DNA of 64,000 nucleotides from Variovorax boronicumulans NBRC 103145 (GTDB lineage Bacteria > Pseudomonadota > Gammaproteobacteria > Burkholderiales > Burkholderiaceae_C), in contig NZ_BCUS01000008.1 of assembly GCF_001591345.1 (NCBI RefSeq), forward strand, positions 30,437 through 94,436, written 5' to 3'. The notes beneath the pieces are model-generated. The model was not told the DNA's origin and did no database searches. It saw nothing but the letters and a program-made list of their open reading frames with translations. Shown in pieces: positions 32,543 to 42,552 of the stretch (position 1 is the first letter of the stretch; each line of letters begins with the position of its first letter). A program made the position numbers and the translations under genes.

Positions 32543-33356
32543 GCGCGTGCGCGGCCTGCGCACCGCCGGGGTGGCCTTCGCCGTCGCGGCGCTGGCCTGC
32601 GCCACCGTGCCGGCGGCCGGAGCCCAGGAAGCCGCCGCCTGCGACAAGCCGGTCTACCTGACGCTGGACACCGGCCACATGGGCATCGCCCCGCCGGTGG
32701 CCGACGTGCTCAAGCGCCAGGACGTGCGCGTCACCTTCTTCGCCGCCGCCGAGCGCACCCAGACCGACGGCGACAGCCTGGACGACCACTGGGCGCCGTG
32801 GTGGAAGGCGAGGGCGGCCGAGGGCCACGAGTTCGGCTCGCACACCTACGATCACGCCTACTGGCGCGGCGACGTCAAGGGCACGCCGCCGAGCTTTCGC
32901 ATCAAGCCGTCGGCCGGCCCGCAGACCGGGAAAGAGTCGGTCTGGAGCGCGGCCCAGTACTGCGCTGACATCCGCAAGTCGTCCGACCGGCTGGCCGCCA
33001 TCACCGGCAAGAAGCCGCTGCCGCTGTACCGCGCGCCGGGCGGCAAGACCTCGCCCGCCTTATTGGCGGCCGCCAGGGACTGCGGCTACGCGCACGTGGG
33101 CTGGTCGCCCGCCGGCTTCCTGGGCGACGAACTGCCCAGCGAGGCGTTCAGCAACCAGAAACTGCTGGCCCAGGCGCTGGCGGGCATCCGCCCCGGCGAC
33201 ATCCTGCTGGCGCACCTGGGCATCTGGTCGCGCAAGGACCCGTGGGCGCCCGCCAACCTGGAGCCGCTCATCGTCGGGCTGAAGGCCAAGGGCTTCTGCT
33301 TTCGCACGCTGCGCCAGCACCCGGACTACCGCGCCTGGATCGCCTCCCACCCTTGA
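32526..33356 (+). CDS. Exported polysaccharide deacetylase (NodB) with variant motif 1
   Basis: 276 residues; signal peptide to about residue 33 (AAGAQ). The NodB homology domain has motif 1 TLDTGH (Asp48-Thr49, where TFDDG is usual), motif 2 GSHTYDH (His106, His110, both metal ligands) and motif 3 YRAPGGK. The catalytic-base Asp is kept but the neighbouring metal-ligand Asp is Thr. This form is known in some family members but may alter metal binding. The enzyme would remove N- or O-acetyl groups from a cell-envelope polysaccharide in the periplasm. The start lies inside the end of the beta-propeller gene. Confidence 0.88.
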   Translation: MPSASERVRGLRTAGVAFAVAALACATVPAAGAQEAAACDKPVYLTLDTGHMGIAPPVADVLKRQDVRVTFFAAAERTQTDGDSLDDHWAPWWKARAAEGHEFGSHTYDHAYWRGDVKGTPPSFRIKPSAGPQTGKESVWSAAQYCADIRKSSDRLAAITGKKPLPLYRAPGGKTSPALLAAARDCGYAHVGWSPAGFLGDELPSEAFSNQKLLAQALAGIRPGDILLAHLGIWSRKDPWAPANLEPLIVGLKAKGFCFRTLRQHPDYRAWIASHP

Positions 33357-33372
33357 ATCCTGAGTTTTCGCC

Positions 33373-34347
33373 GTGATCGATTGGTTGACCGACGTTTTTT
33401 CCGCCATGCAGGGCTGGCTCTTCGAGACCGCCGTGCAGCCGCTGGTGTACGCCATCGGCCTGGGCGGCTGGGCCGAGGACGCCTTCGACGCCACCGGCTG
33501 GCTGCTGGTCGGGGTGATCCAGATCCTGGTGCTGCTGGCCGTCATCGGCCCATTGCAGCGCTGGCGCGCGGTCGAGGCCGTGACCGATCGCCGTGCCATC
33601 CGCATCGACGTGCTCTACACGCTGATCCACCGGCTGGGCCTGTTCCGGCTGGCGCTGTTCTTCACGCTGCAGCCCCTGTTCGACGACCTGCTCGGCAACC
33701 TGCGCATGGCGGGGTGGGGCACCTTCCACCTGGACGAGGCCTGGCCCGGCGTGACCGACGTGCCGTGGGTGGCTTTTGCCATCTACCTCGTGGTGCTCGA
33801 CTTTGTCGGCTACTGGATTCACCGCGGCCAGCACCAGTTCAACTGGTGGTGGAGTCTGCATTCGCTGCACCACTCGCAGCGCCAGATGACGATGTGGAGC
33901 GACGACCGCAACCACCTGCTGGACGACGTGATCCACGACACGCTCATCGTCATCGTGGCGCAGCTGATCGGCGTGGCGCCGGGCCAGTTCATCGCCGTCG
34001 TGGCCTTCACCCAGCTCAGCGAGAGCCTGCAGCACGCCAACCTGCGGCTGAGCTTCGGGGCCATCGGCGAGCGGCTGTGGGTCAGCCCGCGCTTTCACCG
34101 GCTGCACCACAGCATCGGGCTGGGCCACGAGTCGCACGGCCGGAGCACGCTCGGCGGCCATAACTTCGGCGTGCTGCTGCCCTGGTGGGACATGCTCTTT
34201 CGCACCGCCAACTTCGAGAACCGCTACGACCCGACCGGCATCCGCGACCAGGTCGAGCCCGGCGCCGACGGCCGCCCGCGCGACTACGGTCAGGGCTTCT
34301 GGTCGCAGCAGTGGCTGGGGCTGAAGCGGCTGTTCGGCCGCGCCTGA
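33373..34347 (+). CDS. Sterol desaturase / fatty acid hydroxylase family membrane protein
   Basis: 324 residues, start GTG 33373. Four or so membrane segments (about 38-62, 90-115, 130-155, 190-220) carry the di-iron histidine boxes HRGQH, HSLHHS, and HRLHH, with a further His in LGGHNFG. These bind the two iron ions used for C-H hydroxylation or desaturation of membrane lipids. Substrate is unknown. It follows the deacetylase by 16 bases and may be in its operon. Confidence 0.9.
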   Translation: MIDWLTDVFSAMQGWLFETAVQPLVYAIGLGGWAEDAFDATGWLLVGVIQILVLLAVIGPLQRWRAVEAVTDRRAIRIDVLYTLIHRLGLFRLALFFTLQPLFDDLLGNLRMAGWGTFHLDEAWPGVTDVPWVAFAIYLVVLDFVGYWIHRGQHQFNWWWSLHSLHHSQRQMTMWSDDRNHLLDDVIHDTLIVIVAQLIGVAPGQFIAVVAFTQLSESLQHANLRLSFGAIGERLWVSPRFHRLHHSIGLGHESHGRSTLGGHNFGVLLPWWDMLFRTANFENRYDPTGIRDQVEPGADGRPRDYGQGFWSQQWLGLKRLFGRA

Positions 34348-34403
34348 TCCGCCCGCAAGCCCGGCGGCGGGCGGGCCGGGGCCTTGCGCTATCCTCGAAC
34401 CTC

Positions 34404-35306
34404 ATGCGCCTGCTCCTCGACTCCTTCTGGCGCGCGGTGGCCTATTGCATGCTCCCGCGCGTGATCGTGCTGTCGCTCCTGCCATTGGCGCTCATGGTGC
34501 TGCTGGCCGCGGGGCTCGGCTACTTCTACTGGGACGCGGCTGTCGCCTGGACGCGCGAGGCCCTCGACGCCTGGCCGCTGCTGTCCAGCTTCTGGGCCTG
34601 GATCGGGCGCCTGTTCTCCAGCGACGTCACGGCCGCGCTGGCGCCGCTGGTGGTGGTGTTCGGCGTCACGCCGCTGATCGTGGTGCTGTCGCTGCTCATC
34701 GTGGCCGGCTTCATGGCGCCGGCGCTCACCAAGCTCGTGGCCGAACGGCGCTTTCCCACGCTCGAACAGAAGAAGGGCGCCTCCTTCTTCGGCAGCGTGC
34801 TGCGCTCGCTCGGCGCCACGGTGCTGGCGCTGATCGCGCTGGTGGTGTCGATGCCGCTGTGGCTCATTCCGCCGCTGGTGCTGATCCTGCCGCCACTGAT
34901 CTGGGGCTGGCTGACCTACCGGGTGATGAGCTTCGACGCGCTGGCCGAGCACGCCAGCCCTGAAGAACGCGCCACGCTGCTGCGCGCCCACCGGCTGCCG
35001 CTGCTGTGCATCGGCGTGCTGTGCGGCTACCTGGGCGCCGCGCCGAGCATCGTCTGGGCCTCGGGCCTGCTGTTCGCCGCCGCCTTCTTCGTGCTGGTGC
35101 CGATCGCCATCTGGATCTACACGCTGGTCTTCGCTTTCTCCGCGCTCTGGTTCGCCCACTACTGCCTCGACGCCCTGACCCAGCTGCGCGCCCAGCGCGC
35201 GGCGCAGCAGCCCGCGGCCGGCAGCGGCGACGCGCAGCAGACGCTCGAGGCGGCCGAAGCCACCGAGGCCAACAAGGCCGCTCTTTCTCAATGGAGTTCT
35301 CCATGA
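34404..35306 (+). CDS. EI24-domain (CysZ-like) inner-membrane protein
   Basis: 300 residues with four or more long hydrophobic segments (about 17-43, 72-100, 125-165, 205-245) and a reentrant pattern typical of EI24/CysZ proteins, some of which carry sulfate. The C-terminal ~40 residues are hydrophilic, Ala/Gln/Glu-rich. Its stop overlaps the start of the CinA-type gene by ATGA. TATCCT stands eight bases before the ATG and could be a leaderless promoter. Transport function here is unproven. Confidence 0.8.
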   Translation: MRLLLDSFWRAVAYCMLPRVIVLSLLPLALMVLLAAGLGYFYWDAAVAWTREALDAWPLLSSFWAWIGRLFSSDVTAALAPLVVVFGVTPLIVVLSLLIVAGFMAPALTKLVAERRFPTLEQKKGASFFGSVLRSLGATVLALIALVVSMPLWLIPPLVLILPPLIWGWLTYRVMSFDALAEHASPEERATLLRAHRLPLLCIGVLCGYLGAAPSIVWASGLLFAAAFFVLVPIAIWIYTLVFAFSALWFAHYCLDALTQLRAQRAAQQPAAGSGDAQQTLEAAEATEANKAALSQWSSP

Positions 35307-36103
35307 CACGCGCATTCGGTCTCATCGTCGTCGGCGACGAGATCCTTTCCGGCAAGCGGGCCGACAAGCACATGGCCAAGGTCATCGAGCTGCTGGCCGC
35401 GCGCGGCCTCCAGCTGGGCTGGGCCGAGTACGTGGGCGACGAGCCCACGCGGATCACCGCGGCCCTGATGCGCGCCTTCGCCTCGGGCGACATCGTGTTC
35501 TCGACCGGCGGCATCGGCGCCACGCCCGACGACCACACCCGCCAGTGCGCCGCCCAGGCCCTGCGCGTGCCGCTGGCGCTGCATCCCGAGGCCGAGGCGC
35601 TGATCCGCGAGCGCATGCAGGACACGGCCCTGGAGCAGGGCGTGCCCTACGAGCCCGACCGGCCCGACAACATCCACCGCCTGAACATGGGCGTGTTTCC
35701 GCAGGGCGCGTCGATCATCCGCAATCCGTACAACAAGATCCCGGGCTTCAGCGTCGAGCACGTGCATTTCGTGCCGGGCTTTCCGGTCATGGCCTGGCCC
35801 ATGATCGAGTCGGTGCTCGACAGCCGCTATGCCGATCTGTTCACCCGCAACGCCATCGCCGAGAAGTCCGTGATCGTTTTCGGTGCGATGGAAGCCACCC
35901 TCACGCCCCTGATGCAGGCCATCGAGCAGGCCCACGCCGGCATCAAGGTGTTCAGCCTGCCCAGCGTGGATCACCCCCAGTACGGGCGCCATATCGAGCT
36001 GGGCGTCAAGGGCAACCCTGCGAAGCTCGATGCCGCCTATGGCCAGCTCATCGAAGGTCTGCACACTTTCGATGCGAAGCTTGGCCCTGAATTGGTGCGT
36101 TAA
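35303..36103 (+). CDS. CinA/MoaB-type molybdopterin-binding domain protein
   Basis: 266 residues, cytoplasmic. Start ATG 35303 is set by the GGAG seven bases upstream and the ATGA overlap with the EI24 gene. It has the MoCF-binding fold with GDEILSGKR-x-D (about 9-19), STGGIGATPDDHT (about 63-75) and GFPVMAWPM, matching the N-terminal domain of competence/damage-inducible protein A. The C-terminal amidase domain of full CinA is absent; such single-domain forms are common in betaproteobacteria and of uncertain function. The gene's last codons overlap one half of the NtrC-like inverted repeat in front of glnA. Confidence 0.88.
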   Translation: MTRAFGLIVVGDEILSGKRADKHMAKVIELLAARGLQLGWAEYVGDEPTRITAALMRAFASGDIVFSTGGIGATPDDHTRQCAAQALRVPLALHPEAEALIRERMQDTALEQGVPYEPDRPDNIHRLNMGVFPQGASIIRNPYNKIPGFSVEHVHFVPGFPVMAWPMIESVLDSRYADLFTRNAIAEKSVIVFGAMEATLTPLMQAIEQAHAGIKVFSLPSVDHPQYGRHIELGVKGNPAKLDAAYGQLIEGLHTFDAKLGPELVR

Positions 36104-36120
36104 TCCGCATTGCACCAATT
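36090..36120. promoter_or_regulatory. NtrC-like inverted repeat upstream of glnA
   Basis: AATTGGTGC (36090-36098) and GCACCAATT (36112-36120) are perfect complements 13 bases apart. TTGGTGC/GCACCAA are the half-sites of NtrC binding sites, and the second arm also continues as GCACC-N5-GGGG, a partial compact NtrC site. The element sits 67 bases upstream of the sigma-54 -24 box, and the first arm lies in the end of the preceding gene. Confidence 0.65.
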
Positions 36121-36186
36121 TGGGGATATTTTCCTTTTCCGGCAGCCCCTGGGCCGTCACCCGGGCCTCATCCGGCGGGGTGACAA

Positions 36187-36202
36187 TGGCACAGAAACTG
36201 CA
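36187..36202 (+). promoter_or_regulatory. Sigma-54 promoter of glnA
   Basis: TGGCACAGAAACTGCA matches the -24/-12 consensus TGGCAC-N5-TTGCA with one substitution and exact spacing between GG and GC. It lies 49 bases before the glnA start codon, and NtrC-like half-sites lie upstream. The gene pair ntrB-ntrC is directly downstream of glnA. Confidence 0.8.
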
Positions 36203-36250
36203 TCCTCCCGTCCCTGTATTCCTAACCACCATCCAACTCAGGAGAAACTG

Positions 36251-37666
36251 ATGGCAAAGACCGTCGCCGATGTACTCAAGCTCGTCAAGGAAAACGAGGT
36301 CAAGTTCGTCGACTTGCGCTTCACCGACACCCGCGGCAAAGAGCAGCACGTGACCGTGCCCGTGTCGCACTTCGATGAAGACAAATTCACCTCGGGCCAC
36401 GCGTTCGACGGTTCGTCCATCGCCGGTTGGAAGGGCATCGAAGCCTCGGACATGCAGCTCATGCCCGACCCGAACACCGCCAACATCGACCCGTTCTTCG
36501 AAGAAACGACGCTGATCCTGACCTGCGACGTGATCGACCCGGCCGACGGCAAGGCCTACGAGCGCGACCCGCGTTCGCTCGCCAAGCGCGCCGAGGCGTA
36601 CATGAAGGCTTCCGGCCTGGGCGACACCGCCTACTTCGGACCGGAACCCGAATTCTTCGTGTTCGACGGCGTGCGCTGGAAGAACGACATGTCGGGCTGC
36701 TTCGTGAAGATCGAGTCCGAAGAAGCCTCGTGGAACACCGACAAGGAGTTCGAGCACGGCAACAGCGGCCACCGTCCGGCAGTCAAGGGCGGCTACTTCC
36801 CGGTGCCTCCGGTCGACAGCTTCCAGGACATGCGCTCGGAAATGAGCCTGGTGCTCGAATCGCTGGGCATCCCGGTCGAAGTGCATCACCATGAAGTGGC
36901 CAACGCCGGCCAGCTCGAAATCGGCACCCGCTTCAGCACGCTGGTGCAGCGCGCGGACTGGGTCCAGCTGCAGAAGTACGTGATCCACAACGTGGCCCAC
37001 GCCTACGGCAAGACCGCCACCTTCATGCCCAAGCCCATCGTCGGCGACAACGGCTCCGGCATGCACGTGCACCAGTCGGTCTGGAAGGACGGCAAGAACC
37101 TGTTCGCCGGCGACGGCTACGCAGGCCTGTCGGACTTCGCGCTGCACTACATCGGCGGCATCATCAAGCACGCCCGTGCCCTGAACGCCATCACGAACCC
37201 CGGCACCAACAGCTACAAGCGCCTGGTGCCCGGCTTCGAAGCCCCGGTGAAGCTGGCCTACTCGGCCAAGAACCGTTCGGCCTCGATCCGCATCCCGTTC
37301 GTGGCCAACCCGAAGGGCCGCCGCGTCGAAGCGCGCTTCCCCGATCCGCTGATGAACCCGTACCTGGGCTTTGCCGCGCTGCTGATGGCCGGCCTGGACG
37401 GCGTGGAAAACAAGATCCATCCGGGCGAAGCCGCCAGCAAGGACCTGTACCACCTGCCGCCGGAAGAAGACGCGCTGATCCCGACCGTCTGCCACAGCCT
37501 GGACCAAGCCTTGGAGCACCTGGACAAGGACCGTGCGTTCCTGACCAAGGGCGGCGTGTTCACCGACTCGTACATCGACGCGTACATCGACCTCAAGATG
37601 CAGGAAGTCACGCGCTTCCGCATGGCGACGCACCCGGTCGAATTCGACATGTACTACTCGCTGTAA
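36251..37666 (+). CDS. glnA: Glutamine synthetase, type I
   Basis: 471 residues, cytoplasmic dodecamer that joins ammonia to glutamate with ATP. Family landmarks in order: [13 protein letters not shown] and [14 protein letters not shown] (N-terminal domain), EPEFFVFD (metal ligand), [12 protein letters not shown] (His/ATP site), [17 protein letters not shown], and NRSASIRIP. The [10 protein letters not shown] segment near residue 397 holds the Tyr adenylylated by GlnE in the beta subtype. GGAGAAA precedes ATG 36251. It is driven by the sigma-54 promoter at 36187-36202 and ends at a strong terminator. Regulation by NtrB/NtrC is expected from context. Confidence 0.98.
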   Translation: MAKTVADVLKLVKENEVKFVDLRFTDTRGKEQHVTVPVSHFDEDKFTSGHAFDGSSIAGWKGIEASDMQLMPDPNTANIDPFFEETTLILTCDVIDPADGKAYERDPRSLAKRAEAYMKASGLGDTAYFGPEPEFFVFDGVRWKNDMSGCFVKIESEEASWNTDKEFEHGNSGHRPAVKGGYFPVPPVDSFQDMRSEMSLVLESLGIPVEVHHHEVANAGQLEIGTRFSTLVQRADWVQLQKYVIHNVAHAYGKTATFMPKPIVGDNGSGMHVHQSVWKDGKNLFAGDGYAGLSDFALHYIGGIIKHARALNAITNPGTNSYKRLVPGFEAPVKLAYSAKNRSASIRIPFVANPKGRRVEARFPDPLMNPYLGFAALLMAGLDGVENKIHPGEAASKDLYHLPPEEDALIPTVCHSLDQALEHLDKDRAFLTKGGVFTDSYIDAYIDLKMQEVTRFRMATHPVEFDMYYSL

Positions 37667-37706
37667 AAAGCGCCACAACAAGCCCGCCCCGGCGGGCAAG
37701 TAAGAC

Positions 37707-37733
37707 AAAAGGACGGCCCCGGCCGTCCTTTTT
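37707..37733 (+). terminator. Rho-independent terminator after glnA
   Basis: AAAGGACGGCC and GGCCGTCCTTT form an 11-bp stem around CC, followed by T-rich sequence. A second GC hairpin (GCCCGCC/GGCGGGC, 37682-37697) precedes it. Confidence 0.9.
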
Positions 37734-37812
37734 CCTTGGTGCGGAACACCCTGTCGTGAGCGGGCCCGAATTGCATCAAAATGCGCGTTTGTCGCGCCCT
37801 CTCCGGATCCAA

Positions 37813-38340
37813 ATGAAGACTGCTTCCCTGATTTTCCTGGCCGCCGCCTCGTTCGCCACCGCCACGGCGGCGCTCGCGCAAGAGCGCGTCTGGCGCTGCG
37901 GCAACGAGTACACCAACAACGCGACCGTGGCCCAGCAAAAGGGCTGCAAGATCATGGAAGGCGGCAACGTCACCGTCGTGCAGGGCACGAAGCCCTCGGG
38001 CGGCGGTGGTGGCAGCGCGTCGTCGTCGGGTTCGGGCGGTTCGGCCGCGCGCGCCCCGGCGGGCAGCCCGCGCGTCGAAGGCGTCGACCAGCGCGCCCGC
38101 GACGGCGAGGCGCGTTCGGTGCTCGAGGCCGAGTTGCGCAAGGCCGAGGCCCGCCAGACCGAGCTCAAGAAGGAATACAACAACGGCGAGCCCGAGAAGC
38201 AGGGCAGCGAAGGCCGCAACTACCAGAAGTACCTGGACCGCGTGGCCGAGATGAAGGCCGAACTCGCGCGCAACGAGAGCGACATCGCCGGCATCCGCCG
38301 CGAAATCGGCCGCCTGCCCGGCAAGCCGCAAGCGCAGTAA
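37813..38340 (+). CDS. Hypothetical exported protein with C-terminal coiled coil
   Basis: 175 residues. Signal peptide to about residue 22 (ATAALAQ). The mature N-terminus (ERVWRCGNEYTNNATVAQQKGCKIMEGG) has two Cys spaced like those of DUF4124-like periplasmic proteins that present a short beta hairpin. A Gly/Ser-rich linker (about 58-85) and a charged helical region with coiled-coil character (about 95-165, SVLEAELRKAEARQTELKKE) follow. It lies between glnA and ntrB in many betaproteobacteria as far as I recall; a role in nitrogen control is not shown. Start ATG 37813 is chosen because it gives the signal peptide; a longer frame is possible. Confidence 0.75.
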   Translation: MKTASLIFLAAASFATATAALAQERVWRCGNEYTNNATVAQQKGCKIMEGGNVTVVQGTKPSGGGGGSASSSGSGGSAARAPAGSPRVEGVDQRARDGEARSVLEAELRKAEARQTELKKEYNNGEPEKQGSEGRNYQKYLDRVAEMKAELARNESDIAGIRREIGRLPGKPQAQ

Positions 38341-38354
38341 GCGGCACGCAGTCC

Positions 38355-39434
38355 ATGGTGTTCGGCAAGAAGGCGACTGGCGCCAATCCGCGCTTTCGCG
38401 CCTTCGACCTCTTGTCCACGCTGATCGCGGTGGTCAACAGCGACGGCTCGGTGCTGTTCGCCAACGCAGGCCTCGAAGACGCGCTGGGTACCTCGCGGCG
38501 CACGCTCGAGGGCTCGCAGTTCGGCGCCTGCTTCCATGAGCCGCAGGTGCTGCGCACCGCGCTCGACGGCGCCAGCAGCAACGACTTCGCCACGCTGCGC
38601 TACGAGGCCTTTTTGCGGCGCGTGAACCACGAGCTGATGCCGGTGCAGGTCACGCTGGCGCACGGCGACAAGAAGGGCGAGCTCATCATCGAGATGTCGC
38701 CGCTGGAGCAGCAGGTGCGCCAGGACCGCGAGGAGCGCCTGATCGACCAGGCGCAGGCCAACAAGGAGCTCATCCGCAACCTCGCGCACGAGATCAAGAA
38801 CCCGCTGGGCGGCATCCGCGGCGCGGCGCAACTGCTGCAGATGGAGGTCGAGTCGCGCGACCTCATCGAATACACCCAGGTCATCATCCACGAGGCCGAC
38901 CGGCTGCAGACGCTGGTCGACCGGCTGCTGGCGCCGCACCGCCGGCCGCACGTGGTGGGCGACGTGAACATCCACGAGGTGTGCGAGCGCGTGCGCTCGG
39001 TCATCCTGGCAGAGTTTCCGCGCGACCTGCACATCGAGCGCGACTTCGACGTCTCCATTCCCGAGTTCCGCGGCGACCGCGAGCAGCTCATCCAGGCCAC
39101 CCTCAACATCGCGCACAACGCGGCGCAGGCCCTGGCCGAGCGCCGCGCGGCGGGCGACGCGCAGATCACTTTCAAGACCCGCGTGGCCCGCCAGGTGATC
39201 TTCAACAAGCAGTGGTATCGATTGGCACTGGAATTGCATGTCATCGACAATGGACCGGGTGTGCCGGACACGATCAAGGACCGCATCTTCTATCCGCTCG
39301 TTTCGGGCAGGGAAGGCGGGACCGGGCTGGGACTGACGCTTGCGCAAACTTTTGTGCAACAGCATCACGGCGTGATCGAGTGCGACAGCGTCCCGGGCCG
39401 AACCGATTTCAAGATATTGATTCCGCTGCCCTAG
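38355..39434 (+). CDS. ntrB: Nitrogen regulation sensor kinase NtrB
   Basis: 359 residues, soluble. A PAS domain (about 18-120), then the HisKA H-box RNLAHEIKNPLGGIRGAAQL with phospho-accepting His145, and HATPase motifs (N-box NIAHNAAQAL, DNGPGVPD, GREGGTGLGLTLA). It phosphorylates NtrC under nitrogen limitation and is controlled by PII. No membrane segments, as expected. It starts 14 bases after the exported protein gene and is followed by ntrC after 26 bases. Confidence 0.96.
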   Translation: MVFGKKATGANPRFRAFDLLSTLIAVVNSDGSVLFANAGLEDALGTSRRTLEGSQFGACFHEPQVLRTALDGASSNDFATLRYEAFLRRVNHELMPVQVTLAHGDKKGELIIEMSPLEQQVRQDREERLIDQAQANKELIRNLAHEIKNPLGGIRGAAQLLQMEVESRDLIEYTQVIIHEADRLQTLVDRLLAPHRRPHVVGDVNIHEVCERVRSVILAEFPRDLHIERDFDVSIPEFRGDREQLIQATLNIAHNAAQALAERRAAGDAQITFKTRVARQVIFNKQWYRLALELHVIDNGPGVPDTIKDRIFYPLVSGREGGTGLGLTLAQTFVQQHHGVIECDSVPGRTDFKILIPLP

Positions 39435-39460
39435 CGCAGCCCCGGCAACAGAGGAGATGC

Positions 39461-40981
<1,521 letters not shown>

Positions 40982-41007
40982 AAAGGCCCTCCCAGGGCCT
41001 TTTTTTA
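40982..41007 (+). terminator. Rho-independent terminator after ntrC
   Basis: AAAGGCCCT and AGGGCCTTT pair around CCC and are followed by seven T. The A-run on the left side would let it also stop transcription of the convergent minus-strand gene that ends at 41008. Confidence 0.88.
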
Positions 41008-41538
41008 TTACCGGCTGCGCTGGCCGAGCGTGAGGGAATCGAGCTGGAAATTGCCGCTCTTGTCCCAGAGCCAGGTGTCGACATACGTGTGACCGCCCAG
41101 CTTGCCGGGGCTCGGCAAGGGCGAGGTCGCCTTGACCAGCTCCGCGATCATCGGCGGCACTTCGGGCGCATGGCTGGGCACGCGGCTGAAGGTGACGTTG
41201 GTGACCTTGCCGTTGGCATCGATCTCCGTCTCGACCACCACCACGGCGTACACCAGCGGCGGGATCTTGCCCTTGTAGATGCGGCTGGCATACGCCTTGT
41301 AGATGTGGCGTGCGCCGGTCTTGCGGTAGGTGCGGATGGCGGGCGTCTGCGCGGTGATGAGCCGCACGGTCGGCACGTCGCGGCTGCCTTCGGTGGCGGT
41401 TGCGCCGCCGGGTGATGTGCTGCCTGTGCCGCTTTCCGATCCGCTGCCCGGCTTGAGCACCGAGCAGGCGGCCAGCGCGAGCGCCGCGGCGGCGATCGCG
41501 GCAGAACGGGCAACGCGTGCGGCGATCGGCGTCGTCAT
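41008..41538 (-). CDS. Lipoprotein with TonB C-terminal-like domain
   Basis: 176 residues. Signal peptide with lipobox (LALAACS, Cys about 25), then a Gly/Ser/Thr linker (about 28-48). The C-terminal region has YKGKIPPLVYAVVVVETEIDANGKVTNVTFSRVP, resembling the TonB energy-transducer C-terminal fold but without an N-terminal membrane anchor or proline stretch. Such proteins are secreted or anchored adapters of unknown role. It starts five bases after the exonuclease III stop, so it is in the same transcript. Confidence 0.75.
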   Translation of the reverse strand: MTTPIAARVARSAAIAAAALALAACSVLKPGSGSESGTGSTSPGGATATEGSRDVPTVRLITAQTPAIRTYRKTGARHIYKAYASRIYKGKIPPLVYAVVVVETEIDANGKVTNVTFSRVPSHAPEVPPMIAELVKATSPLPSPGKLGGHTYVDTWLWDKSGNFQLDSLTLGQRSR

Positions 41539-41543
41539 GGCCG

Positions 41544-42329
41544 TCAGGCGCCCGCGCCGAGTTCGAGCACCACCGGGGCGTGGTCGCTCGGCTTTTCCCA
41601 CTTGCGCGGCACGCGATCGATGACGCAGCCCTTCACCAGCGGCCGCAGCGGCTCGCTCACGAGGATGTGGTCGATGCGCAGGCCGCGGTTCTTCTGGTAG
41701 CCCAGCATGCGGTAGTCCCACCACGAGAAGCTCTTTTCGGGCTGCTCGAACATGCGGAAGCTGTCGGTCAGGCCCAGGCCGAGCAGTGCCTTGAAGTGGT
41801 CGCGCTCTTCGGTCGTGTGGTGGATCGTTTCCTTCAGGCCCACGGGGTCGAAGCTGTCGCGGTCTTCGGGTGTGACGTTGAAGTCGCCCAGCAGCACGAG
41901 GTTCGGGTGCGCCGCGAGTTCACGCGCGATGTAGGCGTGCAGCGCGTCGAGCCACTTCATCTTGTAGGCGAACTTCTCGCTGCCCGGCTCCTGGCCGTTC
42001 ACGAAGTAGCCGTTCACCACGCGCAGCGGGCCCGAGGGCGTCTCGATGGTGGCGGCGATCACGCGCGACTGCTCGTCGGCGAAGTTCTCGATGTTCTTCA
42101 CCACGTCGCGCACCGGCGCCAGGCTGAGGATGGCGACGCCGTTGTAGGTCTTCTGCCCGAACACCGCGGCTTCGTAACCGGCCGACTTCAGCACCTCGAG
42201 CGGAAACTTGTCGTCGGTCATCTTGAGCTCCTGCAGGCACAGCACATCGACCGGGTTGGCGATGAGCCAGTCGAGCACATGCTGCAGGCGCGCGGTGAGG
42301 GAGTTGACGTTCCAGGTGGCTATTTTCAT
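41544..42329 (-). CDS. xth: Exodeoxyribonuclease III
   Basis: 261 residues, cytoplasmic base-excision repair enzyme with AP endonuclease and 3'-5' exonuclease activity. The AP-endonuclease fold shows MKIATWNVNSLTARL, LQELK (catalytic Glu about 34), VVNGYFVNGQ, LLGDFNVTPEDRD (Asp/Asn pair), and the C-terminal SDHAPV with the catalytic His. Length is as expected. It precedes the small lipoprotein gene by five bases. No promoter element could be assigned with confidence in the 220 bases upstream. Confidence 0.96.
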   Translation of the reverse strand: MKIATWNVNSLTARLQHVLDWLIANPVDVLCLQELKMTDDKFPLEVLKSAGYEAAVFGQKTYNGVAILSLAPVRDVVKNIENFADEQSRVIAATIETPSGPLRVVNGYFVNGQEPGSEKFAYKMKWLDALHAYIARELAAHPNLVLLGDFNVTPEDRDSFDPVGLKETIHHTTEERDHFKALLGLGLTDSFRMFEQPEKSFSWWDYRMLGYQKNRGLRIDHILVSEPLRPLVKGCVIDRVPRKWEKPSDHAPVVLELGAGA

Positions 42330-42552
42330 GAGGGCTCTGCGTATTCGGTTATCGGGGGGCGGTCGTGCGTTCGCAGCCGGTCGGTGAGGTCTCTGTGCAG
42401 GCGAAAGAAATGGCCGCGCCCAGACCCGGAAGGAAGGCGTGTCGGCAGCGAGACCGCGACAGTGGTTTCCATCGCGGTATTTTGCCTCGCTGGATCGGGA
42501 TGCCGTGTAAGCGAAGGCGAGGGGCGCGGAACCGCCGACCAGCCCGCCGGCG

